64,000 nucleotides of DNA from Marinobacter sp. EhC06 (GTDB taxonomy: Bacteria > Pseudomonadota > Gammaproteobacteria > Pseudomonadales > Oleiphilaceae): contig NZ_LXYO01000023.1 of assembly GCF_001650915.1 (NCBI RefSeq), forward strand, positions 124,001-188,000. The letters run 5' to 3'. This document shows, in pieces, positions 27,523 to 34,973 of the stretch; within the stretch, counting starts at the first letter, position 1, and every line of letters starts with the position of its first letter. The position numbers were made by a program, and so were the translations under genes. The notes under the pieces are model-generated. The model had not been told where the DNA came from, did no database searches, and saw nothing but the letters and a program-made list of their open reading frames with translations.

Positions 27523-27536
27523 GATAGGTCTCCCGA

Positions 27537-27806
27537 TTAGTTCCACTGAAGAATGAAGTGGTCATCGTCTTCATCGACATTGCCGCCGATACTGATTACA
27601 TCGATGAGCATTTCCTGAACGTCCCAGTCCCGGCCAAGCTTTTCTTCCATTGTTTCCCGGTTGATGACCAGGCGCTTCTCGGCCTGGATCCGGATCATTG
27701 CTGGCTGGTGCTGGAGCTCCGCTTCCGGGTTGTCCTCCATAATGGCTTCCGCCAGATACCGGGCGTTGTCGTTGTCCTGAAAGGCAATGAATACGAGCTG
27801 GCTCAT
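27537..27806 (-). CDS. dmpM: Phenol hydroxylase effector (coupling) protein
   Basis: Protein of 89 residues of the MmoB/DmpM family: SQLVFIAFQDNDNARYLAEA and DVQEMLIDVISIGGNV. The cofactorless effector binds the hydroxylase and couples electron transfer to oxygenation. ATG at 27806 overlaps the dmpL stop (ATGA), with AGGGAG upstream. Size matches DmpM (about 90). Confidence 0.95.
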   Translation of the reverse strand: MSQLVFIAFQDNDNARYLAEAIMEDNPEAELQHQPAMIRIQAEKRLVINRETMEEKLGRDWDVQEMLIDVISIGGNVDEDDDHFILQWN

Positions 27807-28804
27807 GCGGATACTCCCTGGCTCTGCAAACCACATTTCTTGAGACGGGTGGCGAGTTCGGCGCGAGCTTCGTCTAGCGCGTCAATGCCAGCTGAGGCTT
27901 GCGCCAATGGTTTCAGGGCGTTGTAGGCCTGGGGCTCCCAGTGATCGATCCACTTCTGAAGCAGTTCACGGTTGTCGTCGCTTTCACCCGCAACAACTTT
28001 CAGCATGGCGTTGGTCCAGCGAAGCGACTCCTTGTACCAGTCGCGCATGAACTCGGTGAGCATGGAGACATCCTCCGCACCCTGGCTCTCGAACCAGGTG
28101 TCGATCTTGTCGTAGACCAGGGGGTACATCAGGCCGTCCATGAGGATGTTCTGAACCAGGGTCAGCTCGAACCAGTCATCAATCACCAGGGAGTCTTCGA
28201 CCAGTTTGCGCATGGGCTGCCAGAGCTCGTCATCCATCCAGTAGCCCTTGGATTCATCGAGTCCAGCACCGGTGCTGCCGTCAATCATCAGGGCAATCCG
28301 GGAGAGGTACTGGCCAATTCCCAGTCGATCCATCCCGGTGTAGATATGCATCTGGGAGACAGTTGTGGCGGTCGCATCACCGGCGATCTTGCTGTTATTC
28401 ATGTTGGCACCAAGCTCAACATGACGCAGGGGCACCAGCAGGCGTAGTAGCTGTTTCTGGGTTTCCTGGGGAAGGCGGGTCAGCAGATTACGCTTCTCGC
28501 AGAAACCAAAGCTGGTCTCGGCCGCCTCCTGCATCTTGGCTCGATTGCCTACATAGGCGCCGTAATAGAACTGGCGCGGATCGGTAACCGCATACCAGTC
28601 TTCCATGCGGATCGCGGTGCGCGTCGGATCGTTCAGGGTATGCTCGGAATCCCATTGCGGCCGATAGTGGAAGTTGGTCTTGGCCTCAATGTCGTAACTG
28701 GCTTCCTGATAGCGGGTTGCCGGCTTGTCGCCAAAGCGACGGGCAATGTGGCCATAGGTGTGGCGGATAGGTTCCACCGAATTGGTCTTGATTTCGATAC
28801 TCAT
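27803..28804 (-). CDS. dmpL: Phenol hydroxylase beta subunit
   Basis: Protein of 333 residues, non-catalytic ferritin-like subunit of the hydroxylase. It starts MSIEIKTNSVEPIRHTYGHI; the region YQEASYDIEAKTNFHYRPQWD is typical of DmpL. The ATG at 28804 with AAGGTTGAT upstream was chosen; the longer frame to 28888 runs back into dmpK. An AACAACAA element is 15 nt upstream. Confidence 0.95.
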   Translation of the reverse strand: MSIEIKTNSVEPIRHTYGHIARRFGDKPATRYQEASYDIEAKTNFHYRPQWDSEHTLNDPTRTAIRMEDWYAVTDPRQFYYGAYVGNRAKMQEAAETSFGFCEKRNLLTRLPQETQKQLLRLLVPLRHVELGANMNNSKIAGDATATTVSQMHIYTGMDRLGIGQYLSRIALMIDGSTGAGLDESKGYWMDDELWQPMRKLVEDSLVIDDWFELTLVQNILMDGLMYPLVYDKIDTWFESQGAEDVSMLTEFMRDWYKESLRWTNAMLKVVAGESDDNRELLQKWIDHWEPQAYNALKPLAQASAGIDALDEARAELATRLKKCGLQSQGVSA

Positions 28805-28819
28805 ATCAACCTTACCGTC

Positions 28820-28827
28820 TTGTTGTT
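28820..28827 (-). promoter_or_regulatory. AACAACAA (CA) motif upstream of dmpL
   Basis: Exact AACAACAA on the mRNA-like strand in the dmpK-dmpL gap, 15 nt before the dmpL ATG and just before its AAGG ribosome site. Candidate Hfq/Crc target. Confidence 0.45.
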
Positions 28828-28854
28828 GTGAATATGGATGCTGATGCGCTTCGC

Positions 28855-29115
28855 TCAGTAACGCTGCCCACGCTCCCCGAAGCGCCACTTGACCATGTCT
28901 TCATCGATCTCGCGGATCATCTCGGAGTCCATGTGGACCACCTTGTTGTGCCTGCAGAAGATTTCGAAGGCCTCGCGGGGAAGAACGAGTTCAACGAACA
29001 GCTCCGGGTAACCAATGGCGAAGTCGAATTCCACGAACTTGTCGCCCGGCTCACTCCGCACCCGGATGTATCGCGTCAGCTCGTCGAAGGATTTGATGTC
29101 GTTCTGGGTCGTCAT
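28855..29115 (-). CDS. dmpK: Phenol hydroxylase assembly/auxiliary protein
   Basis: Protein of 86 residues of the phenol hydroxylase subunit P0 family (YIRVRSEPGDKFVEFDFAIG, ending KWRFGERGQRY). DmpK-type proteins are not needed for catalysis but help to load iron into the apo-hydroxylase. Among ATGs at 29115 and 29127 I take 29115, which gives the usual family length and follows GGGGCAAAGA. It is the first gene of the operon, about 30 nt from the expected transcript start. Confidence 0.9.
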   Translation of the reverse strand: MTTQNDIKSFDELTRYIRVRSEPGDKFVEFDFAIGYPELFVELVLPREAFEIFCRHNKVVHMDSEMIREIDEDMVKWRFGERGQRY

Positions 29116-29132
29116 TCTTTGCCCCATTGTCT

Positions 29133-29140
29133 TTGTTGTT
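29133..29140 (-). promoter_or_regulatory. AACAACAA (CA) motif at the 5' end of the dmp transcript
   Basis: Minus-strand AACAACAA would lie only a few nucleotides inside the mRNA made from the -24/-12 promoter and 17 nt before the dmpK ATG. Position and exact sequence suit Hfq/Crc control; not shown experimentally here. Confidence 0.5.
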
Positions 29141-29155
29141 GGCTGGTGAGAGAGG

Positions 29156-29171
29156 AGCAACGGGTGTGCCA
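29156..29171 (-). promoter_or_regulatory. Sigma54 (-24/-12) promoter of the dmp operon
   Basis: Minus-strand TGGCACACCCGTTGCT: TGGCAC, five bases, TTGCT, a near-perfect match to TGGCAC-N5-TTGCW with the essential GG and GC correctly spaced. By my recollection it closely resembles the Po promoter of the pVI150 dmp operon. The expected start of transcription is near 29145, giving a 5' leader of about 30 nt. DmpR, encoded divergently, is the natural activator. Confidence 0.9.
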
Positions 29172-29297
29172 AACCCTGAGCGGGCGACAATCAAAGTTTT
29201 CAAGCTACTGTTTTAATTAGCTTTATTTTGTTATTCGGAGTGGCAGGCAAGGATATTTCAGGGAACACAACGAGGGTTGGTACGGGCGGATTTTCAC

Positions 29298-29310
29298 TAT
29301 TTGATCAACT
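29298..29310. promoter_or_regulatory. Candidate DmpR upstream activating site (proximal)
   Basis: TTTGATCAAC contains the perfect 8-bp palindrome TTGATCAA at 29301-29308, of the type reported for XylR/DmpR sites, about 130 bp upstream of the -24 element. Between it and the promoter the DNA is AT-rich (29204-29236), which would suit bending or IHF, though I found no convincing IHF consensus. Confidence 0.5.
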
Positions 29311-29375
29311 TGGGAAAGCCATCTCAGCAAATGCTCAGATGCACAGAAAATCATCAGAACAATGGCCAGATTTTT

Positions 29376-29390
29376 ATCATTTGATTGATT
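29376..29390. promoter_or_regulatory. Candidate DmpR upstream activating site (distal)
   Basis: ATCATTTGATTGATT, with ATCA/TGAT inverted arms, about 205 bp from the dmp -24 element and 108 bp before the dmpR ATG. Its first 11 bases (ATCATTTGATT) recur exactly at 31285-31295 upstream of the envelope cluster's sigma54 promoter. Binding by DmpR is inferred. Confidence 0.45.
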
Positions 29391-29475
29391 TTTGACTTTC
29401 ATCAGGTGTTATATAGAGCAGCAATTTCGTGCCCGCACTCGGACTCTCAACCAGGGCACAACCCCAACCCCACAC

Positions 29476-29483
29476 AACAACAA
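29476..29483 (+). promoter_or_regulatory. AACAACAA (CA) motif upstream of dmpR
   Basis: AACAACAA ends 14 nt before the dmpR ATG, where a weak GGGG acts as ribosome site. In pseudomonads, Crc/Hfq repress translation of the related regulators through such motifs. Conservation of this arrangement is inferred here. Confidence 0.5.
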
Positions 29484-29497
29484 ACGGGGCTCCTGAC

Positions 29498-31204
29498 ATG
29501 GCAATCAGCTACAAGCCACAGCTGCAATACGTGGACTTTCAGGATCTTACGGAACAGATCCGGTTTCAAAGCACGGAAGGCAAAATCTGGTTTGGCGAAC
29601 AGCGGATGCTCCTCATGCAGGTCTCCGCCATGGCTGCATTCCGCCGCGAGATGGTCAATACCATCGGCATTGAGCGGGCAAAAGGGTTTTTCCTGCGCCT
29701 TGGCTATCAGTCCGGACTTCGGGATGCAGAACTTGCCCGCAAGCTTCGCCCGCACTGCAGCGAACTGGACATATTCCTGGCCGGGCCCCAGCTCCATTCT
29801 CTGAAGGGCATGGTGAAAGTCATCCCGATTGAGATTGATATCGATCAGGACACGGGGGGCTTTTACGGGGAACTTGACTGGTTTGACTCTTTCGAGGTGG
29901 AGATCTGTCAGACCGAACTCGGCCAGATGGACGAGCCTGCCTGCTGGTCGCTGCTCGGCTATGCCTGCGCATATACCTCCTCGTTTATGGGACGCCAGAT
30001 CATTTTCAAGGAGGTCACCTGCCGGGGCTGCGGCGACGAGAAATGCCACATTGTCGGGAAACCGGCCGAAGAGTGGGAAGACTCAGAGGAGTTCATCAAA
30101 TACTTCAAAGCAGATCCCATGATCGAAGAGCTCTACGACTTGCAGTCTCAGGTGAGCTCACTTCGCAGTAGCCTTGAGAATCAACAGGGGCAGTATTACG
30201 GCATTGGCCAGTCCGCTTCTTATAACAAGGTCTGCAAGATGATCGACAAGGCCGCCATGGGCAAGGTCTCGGTCCTCCTTCTGGGTGAAACCGGCGTCGG
30301 CAAAGAGGTCATCGCCAGAAGCGTCCACCTCCGCAGCGAGCGGGCGGAGCAGCCATTTGTCGCCGTGAACTGTGCAGCCATACCTCCCGACCTGATTGAA
30401 GCCGAACTCTTTGGTGTCGAAAAGGGGGCCTACACCGGCGCGAATCAGTCACGTCCGGGCCGCTTCGAGCGGGCTAACGGTGGCACCATTTTTCTGGATG
30501 AAGTGGTCGAACTTACGGCTCGAGCGCAGGCCACGCTGTTAAGGGTACTGCAGGAAGGTGAACTCGAACGGGTGGGTGACAATCGCACCCGCTCGGTCAA
30601 TGTTCGTGTGATTGCTGCCACGAACGAAAGCCTCGCCGAAGCCGTTGAATCCGGTAAGTTCCGCGCGGATCTGTACTACCGACTGAATGTGTTCCCGGTA
30701 AAAATCCCACCCCTTCGGGACCGGCTGGAAGATCTGCCTCTACTGGTGGAGCATTTTCTAAAGAAGTTCCATTCGGAATACAACAAAAGAACCCTGGGTC
30801 TTTCGGACAAGGCACTGGCTCTGTGTATGAATTATCGTTGGCCCGGGAATATTCGAGAGCTTGAAAATGTGATCGAGCGGGGCGTGATTCTTACTGATAA
30901 CAACGAATCTATCAGTCAGGAATCCTTGTTCGCCGTCTTCCCGGACAATCATTCGGAAAAACCCCATGAAGTCGTGGATGGCGAGGGTCATGTGGTACAC
31001 GAAGGTTCGCCAGGAAATTCCGGGGGCTGGGCGGATCAGATTCTGGGCGACTCCATCAGTCTGGATGAAGTTGAAGAGACACTCATGCGCCGCGCCATGG
31101 AGCAGGCCAACCAAAATGTCTCTGGTGCTGCACGCATACTCGGACTTACCCGCCCGGCCCTGGCCTACCGGCTTAAAAAATCCGGCATCCTCGCCGAAAA
31201 CTGA
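29498..31204 (+). CDS. dmpR: Phenol-responsive sigma54 transcriptional activator
   Basis: Protein of 568 residues with the XylR/DmpR/MopR layout: N-terminal sensory domain with V4R part (1-210), linker (about 210-235), AAA+ domain (GETGVGKE near 263, GAYTGA near 310, GGTIFLDE near 330) and a C-terminal Fis-type helix-turn-helix (GAARILGLTRPALAYRL). Counting against MopR, the zinc ligands are kept (Cys149, Glu172, Cys175, Cys183) and so are the phenol-contact residues His100 and Trp128. GAFTGA has Tyr for Phe, a variant known in natural sigma54 activators. It should sense phenol and drive the divergent dmp operon, and I infer the downstream cluster too. Confidence 0.95.
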   Translation: MAISYKPQLQYVDFQDLTEQIRFQSTEGKIWFGEQRMLLMQVSAMAAFRREMVNTIGIERAKGFFLRLGYQSGLRDAELARKLRPHCSELDIFLAGPQLHSLKGMVKVIPIEIDIDQDTGGFYGELDWFDSFEVEICQTELGQMDEPACWSLLGYACAYTSSFMGRQIIFKEVTCRGCGDEKCHIVGKPAEEWEDSEEFIKYFKADPMIEELYDLQSQVSSLRSSLENQQGQYYGIGQSASYNKVCKMIDKAAMGKVSVLLLGETGVGKEVIARSVHLRSERAEQPFVAVNCAAIPPDLIEAELFGVEKGAYTGANQSRPGRFERANGGTIFLDEVVELTARAQATLLRVLQEGELERVGDNRTRSVNVRVIAATNESLAEAVESGKFRADLYYRLNVFPVKIPPLRDRLEDLPLLVEHFLKKFHSEYNKRTLGLSDKALALCMNYRWPGNIRELENVIERGVILTDNNESISQESLFAVFPDNHSEKPHEVVDGEGHVVHEGSPGNSGGWADQILGDSISLDEVEETLMRRAMEQANQNVSGAARILGLTRPALAYRLKKSGILAEN

Positions 31205-31280
31205 AAGCAAACCCCATCGGGCAACAGGGATGTTGCGACGACCGAATCCCACCTTATGAAATAAGCAATCCGCCTCTTGG

Positions 31281-31305
31281 TTTGATCATTTGATTAAAAT
31301 CAAAC
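31281..31305 (+). promoter_or_regulatory. Candidate DmpR upstream site before the envelope cluster
   Basis: TTTGATCATTTGATT followed by AAAATCAAAC: TTTGAT and ATCAAA arms form an inverted repeat, and ATCATTTGATT (31285-31295) matches 11 of 11 bases at 29376-29386 in the dmp control region. It is about 105 bp upstream of a -24/-12 promoter on the plus strand, a usual distance for an enhancer of this family, with an AT-rich stretch (31345-31385) between. Confidence 0.55.
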
Positions 31306-31395
31306 TTTTCTATCGGCCTGATAGCGCGTCCAAACGACCAGTTAAATTCTGAATTAATTATTTATTTTCAGATAGTTAAAAAAGCCTTAAAGGAC

Positions 31396-31411
31396 ATGGC
31401 ATACCGGTTGC
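31396..31411 (+). promoter_or_regulatory. Sigma54 (-24/-12) promoter of the envelope transport cluster
   Basis: TGGCATACCGGTTGCT: TGGCAT, five bases, TTGCT, with the invariant GG and GC spaced as in the dmp promoter. Transcription should begin near 31423, about 38 nt before the first gene's ATG. The promoter lies in the 256-bp gap between dmpR and the YCF48-like gene. Confidence 0.8.
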
Positions 31412-31460
31412 TCTCTCACCGTCAGTCGCTTTTTCACAAAAACAAAGACGGTGACAGAAA

Positions 31461-32453
31461 ATGCAAAATACCCCTCTGCGCTCATGGCGCACTGTCGGTA
31501 CAGCGATCGCAATAGCCAGTAGTTCATCGCTGCTGCTGACGGGTTGCGAAGCGCCCCTCAATCTCGAGGCGGTACGCCAGGTTTCCGAACAATCCTCCAA
31601 GCGCACAGACTTCTACCAGTCCATGGTCCGGAACGATCAGGTCATTGTCGTTACTGGCAACGACGGTGTACTGCTTACCAGCCGGGATAACGGCGAAACC
31701 TGGAAGAGACAGGCACTTAATTCCACAGCAAGCTTTTTGGCTCTGGATGTCTGCCCGGACAACTCATTTATCGGACTGACCTTCGACAACCAGGTATGGC
31801 AAGGCAATGTCCAGGGAAGCCTCTGGACCCCGCACCCGTTGCCGAGCCAGGAACAAATGTTGACCGTGGCTTGTGCCCCTGACGGAAGTTGGTGGGCAGC
31901 AGGCAGCTTTACCACCATCCAGTACAGCTCTGATCTGGGCCAGAACTGGGATGAAACCTCTCTTTACGAAGACGCCATCATCAACAACCTGCAGTTCATT
32001 AACGAGGATCAGGCCATCGCCACCGGCGAGTACGGCATGGTGCTTCGCAGCGATGATGGTGGCTTTAACTGGGATTACGCCGGTTATCTGCCGGATGAGT
32101 TCTACGCCCATACCAGCTACTTCCGCTCCATGGAGGAGGGCTGGGTTGGCGGCCTGAACGGGTTCATCTACCACACCACAGACGGCGGTGAGAGCTGGGA
32201 GCAGATGCCCACTGAGACCAATGCTCCGGTATTCGGTTTCATCCCCGGCAGCTCCGAACTCTATGCGGTTGCCGACAATGCCACCGTTCTTCAGTTGCAG
32301 GGGCCCGCCTGGAAAAAAATCTCGGAATCTGACCAGCCGCTGTATCTGCGAACCGGCCTGCTCATGCCCGAGCAAAGACTGCTTGTTGCCGGAGGTCGTG
32401 GCCTACTTTTCGACCTTGAACTTCCTGCGGCGAACGCCGCCAGCAAAGACTGA
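31461..32453 (+). CDS. YCF48/BNR-like beta-propeller lipoprotein
   Basis: Protein of 330 residues with a lipoprotein signal peptide (LLLTGC lipobox near residue 29), so probably anchored by its lipid in the periplasm. The rest repeats the BNR/YCF48 pattern: TSRDNGETWKRQ, YSSDLGQNWDET, RSDDGGFNWDYA, HTTDGGESWEQM, spaced 45-60 residues, predicting a beta-propeller. YCF48-like proteins accompany RND transporters, DUF1302 and DUF1329 proteins in other aromatic or steroid degraders. It is the first gene of the sigma54-driven set. An AAAAACAA element (31438-31445) lies in its leader. Function unknown. Confidence 0.82.
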   Translation: MQNTPLRSWRTVGTAIAIASSSSLLLTGCEAPLNLEAVRQVSEQSSKRTDFYQSMVRNDQVIVVTGNDGVLLTSRDNGETWKRQALNSTASFLALDVCPDNSFIGLTFDNQVWQGNVQGSLWTPHPLPSQEQMLTVACAPDGSWWAAGSFTTIQYSSDLGQNWDETSLYEDAIINNLQFINEDQAIATGEYGMVLRSDDGGFNWDYAGYLPDEFYAHTSYFRSMEEGWVGGLNGFIYHTTDGGESWEQMPTETNAPVFGFIPGSSELYAVADNATVLQLQGPAWKKISESDQPLYLRTGLLMPEQRLLVAGGRGLLFDLELPAANAASKD

Positions 32454-32464
32454 GGATATCAACC

Positions 32465-34930
32465 ATGCCCGGATTGCATCGTTTCACACATCTGCTGCAT
32501 CTGCTGGAAGTGTGGATATTCAACAACCCTCGCAAGGTGCTTTCAGTGATCGCGATACTGACACTGATCTTCGCCCTGCGTATCCCAGGCCTGAAAATCT
32601 ACACGGATTTCGCGGATCTTTTGCCTCAGCAACACCCTTACATCCAGCTGCATAACAGCATCAAGGACAGTTTCGGTGGTGCCAATGTTCTTGTGGTCGG
32701 GGTCGAGTTTTCCGACGGTGATATCTTCACTAACGACAACCTGGCCAGAATCGATCGAATCACCCAGGCGGTCGACAGCCTGCCGGGCGTCAACCACAAC
32801 CTGGTTTCCAGCGTCACCCACCGCAATTCCCGGAAAATCTGGCTGACGGAAGTCGGCAGCATCAACTCCGAGCCCTATTACGACTCTACCAGCGGCGAAT
32901 ATTCCCAGCAGGCACTGGATGCCATGCGAGCCGATGTAGCCGCCAATCCGCGGGTTTACGGGCCGCTGGTTTCCCCCGATCTGAAGATGGCGCTGGTCAA
33001 GGCGCAGCTCATTGAAGGCAAACTGGATTACGAAGCAACCTTTGCCCAACTTCAGGAACTGCGCGCCAATGAGGCTGGCGAGGGTGTCACCATCTACGCC
33101 ACCGGTCAGCCGGTGCTGGTGGGCTGGGCCTACACCTACATGGACCAGATCCTTCAGATCTTCATTTTCACGGTGCTGACCATGTTGGCACTACTCATCT
33201 TCCACTTCCGTAAAGCGTACGGTGTGCTAATCCCCCTTGGAGGCGTTCTCATCTCCACCGTGTGGGGACTTGGGATTATCAGTGTACTCGGCTACAACCT
33301 GGACCCCTTAGGTCTGGTAATCCCCTTTTTGATTGCAGCGCGAGCCATGAGCCACGGTGTGCAACTGGTCGAGCGCTACTATGCAGAAACCCTGGTACTG
33401 GGTAGCGGCCCGAAGGCCGCAAAAGCAACCTTCGACAGCCTTTTCCGGCCAGGCTCTCTGGGGGTCGTCTCTGACGCTATTGGCCTGTCGTTGATCGCCA
33501 TTGGCTCGATCCCCCTGAACACCCATCTTGGCATCTACGCGTCACTCTGGGCGATCACCGTTGTATTTACCGTCCTGATCGGTGTTCCGTTGCTGCTTTC
33601 GATCCTGCCCACACCGAAAAACCCGGAAATTCGCGAAACGGCTTTACGCCACATCGGTGCCAGCTGCTCTCAAACCGTCACACGGCCAGGTGCTGCTCGG
33701 ATCATTCTGGCGGTAGCTGCCATCTCCATGCTGGGTGGTTTGCTGGCTGCCTCCAATGTACAGATTGGTGATTCCGAGCCCGGCTCGCCGATCCTTTACC
33801 CCGACCACGATTACAACATCTCTTCCCGCGTAGTTAACGACCGTTTCCCGGGTTCCGAGGAGCTCTACATTGTTGCCGAAACCAGTGAAAAAGGCGGACT
33901 AAAGCGTCCCGAGGTGCTTGAGGCCCTGTCTGATCTTCAGGCCCATATGCTGCTGGACCCGGAAGTGGGCGGCAGCAAGGGATTACCCGACCTGGTCAAG
34001 CAGGTGAATCGTTTGATGCACAACGATGACCCCCGCTGGTACCAGATTCCCCACGATGCCGGCTACGTGGGCGGGTTGATGTTCACGTACATGGCATCGA
34101 GTCCGGTGCCTGGCGCTCTGGATGAGTTCAACGACACCGACGATCGTGTCGCCAACCTGGTGTTCTATTACAAGGACCGTCAGGGCGAAACCATCCGTCG
34201 GGCGATTCATATGGCCAAGGAATGGATCGCTGAAAACGGAGACAGCGTTGAAGGCCTGACCATTCGACTGGCGGGCGGCACGCTTGGTGTGGCAGCTGCC
34301 ATGAACGAATCAGCCTTTGAAACCAATGTGATCGTTCTGCCACTGGTCTTTCTGCTCATCTTTGCCTTCGTGATGCTGTTCTACACCTCCTGGCACGCCG
34401 GTCTGATGATGCTCCTGGCAATGCTGTTCGCCACCACCCTTACCTACGCCTACATGGGCCTGAATGGCCTGAGCATCGACATCAATACCGTACCGGTCAT
34501 CGCTGTGGGAATCGGCGTAGGCATCGATTATTCGATCTACATGATGGACCGCATTCGCGAGGAAATGGCCAAGTGTGGGGACCTGCGCGAATCCGTCAGA
34601 CGTGCCATTTCAACCACGGGCATGGCCATCAGTTTTACCGCACTGACCCTGATGGCCGGGATCATCATGTGGGTCATCTTCTCCAATCTTCGATTCCAGT
34701 CAGATGCTGCGCTGCTGCTGTGCGTGATGATCGTCATCAACGGCATGGCCGCCATGCTGCTGGTGCCTTCCTGGGTACTGGCCTTCAAACCGCGATTCAT
34801 CACCGACGTCTACGCCGATGAAGACGGAATCCTGCATTCGGACCACAAGGAAACGAAATCAGCTCCATCCCCTGTGTTGGATTCAAGACAGGACGATGGG
34901 TTTGTGACGGGAGCGCCGTACCGGGCCTGA
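32465..34930 (+). CDS. MMPL/RND-superfamily transporter (hydrophobe transporter class)
   Basis: Protein of 821 residues with two RND halves: a first membrane helix (near 22-40), a large periplasmic loop, five to six helices (about 225-400), a second helix near 415, a second loop and a final helix bundle (about 620-775). ARAMSHGVQLVERYY and GIGVGIDYSIYMMDRIREE are typical of MMPL-like proteins. It is shorter than drug-efflux RND pumps (about 1050) and lacks an adaptor gene; family relatives move lipids, hopanoids or sterols. The gene is 11 bp after the YCF48-like gene. A hydrophobic substrate linked to phenol or hydrocarbon growth is inference. Confidence 0.88.
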   Translation: MPGLHRFTHLLHLLEVWIFNNPRKVLSVIAILTLIFALRIPGLKIYTDFADLLPQQHPYIQLHNSIKDSFGGANVLVVGVEFSDGDIFTNDNLARIDRITQAVDSLPGVNHNLVSSVTHRNSRKIWLTEVGSINSEPYYDSTSGEYSQQALDAMRADVAANPRVYGPLVSPDLKMALVKAQLIEGKLDYEATFAQLQELRANEAGEGVTIYATGQPVLVGWAYTYMDQILQIFIFTVLTMLALLIFHFRKAYGVLIPLGGVLISTVWGLGIISVLGYNLDPLGLVIPFLIAARAMSHGVQLVERYYAETLVLGSGPKAAKATFDSLFRPGSLGVVSDAIGLSLIAIGSIPLNTHLGIYASLWAITVVFTVLIGVPLLLSILPTPKNPEIRETALRHIGASCSQTVTRPGAARIILAVAAISMLGGLLAASNVQIGDSEPGSPILYPDHDYNISSRVVNDRFPGSEELYIVAETSEKGGLKRPEVLEALSDLQAHMLLDPEVGGSKGLPDLVKQVNRLMHNDDPRWYQIPHDAGYVGGLMFTYMASSPVPGALDEFNDTDDRVANLVFYYKDRQGETIRRAIHMAKEWIAENGDSVEGLTIRLAGGTLGVAAAMNESAFETNVIVLPLVFLLIFAFVMLFYTSWHAGLMMLLAMLFATTLTYAYMGLNGLSIDINTVPVIAVGIGVGIDYSIYMMDRIREEMAKCGDLRESVRRAISTTGMAISFTALTLMAGIIMWVIFSNLRFQSDAALLLCVMIVINGMAAMLLVPSWVLAFKPRFITDVYADEDGILHSDHKETKSAPSPVLDSRQDDGFVTGAPYRA

Positions 34931-34973
34931 ACCCGGTACCAAGCCCCACTAAAACCTGTAACGAGGACATGCC

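Noticed and set aside
29392-29416. Sigma70 promoter for dmpR (TTGACT and TATATA)
   Set aside because: The spacing between the two hexamers is about 12 bp rather than 17, so I cannot support it.
31221-31236. Hairpin GCAACA-GGGA-TGTTGC after dmpR as terminator
   Set aside because: The stem is only 6 bp and no T-run follows, so I do not call it a terminator.
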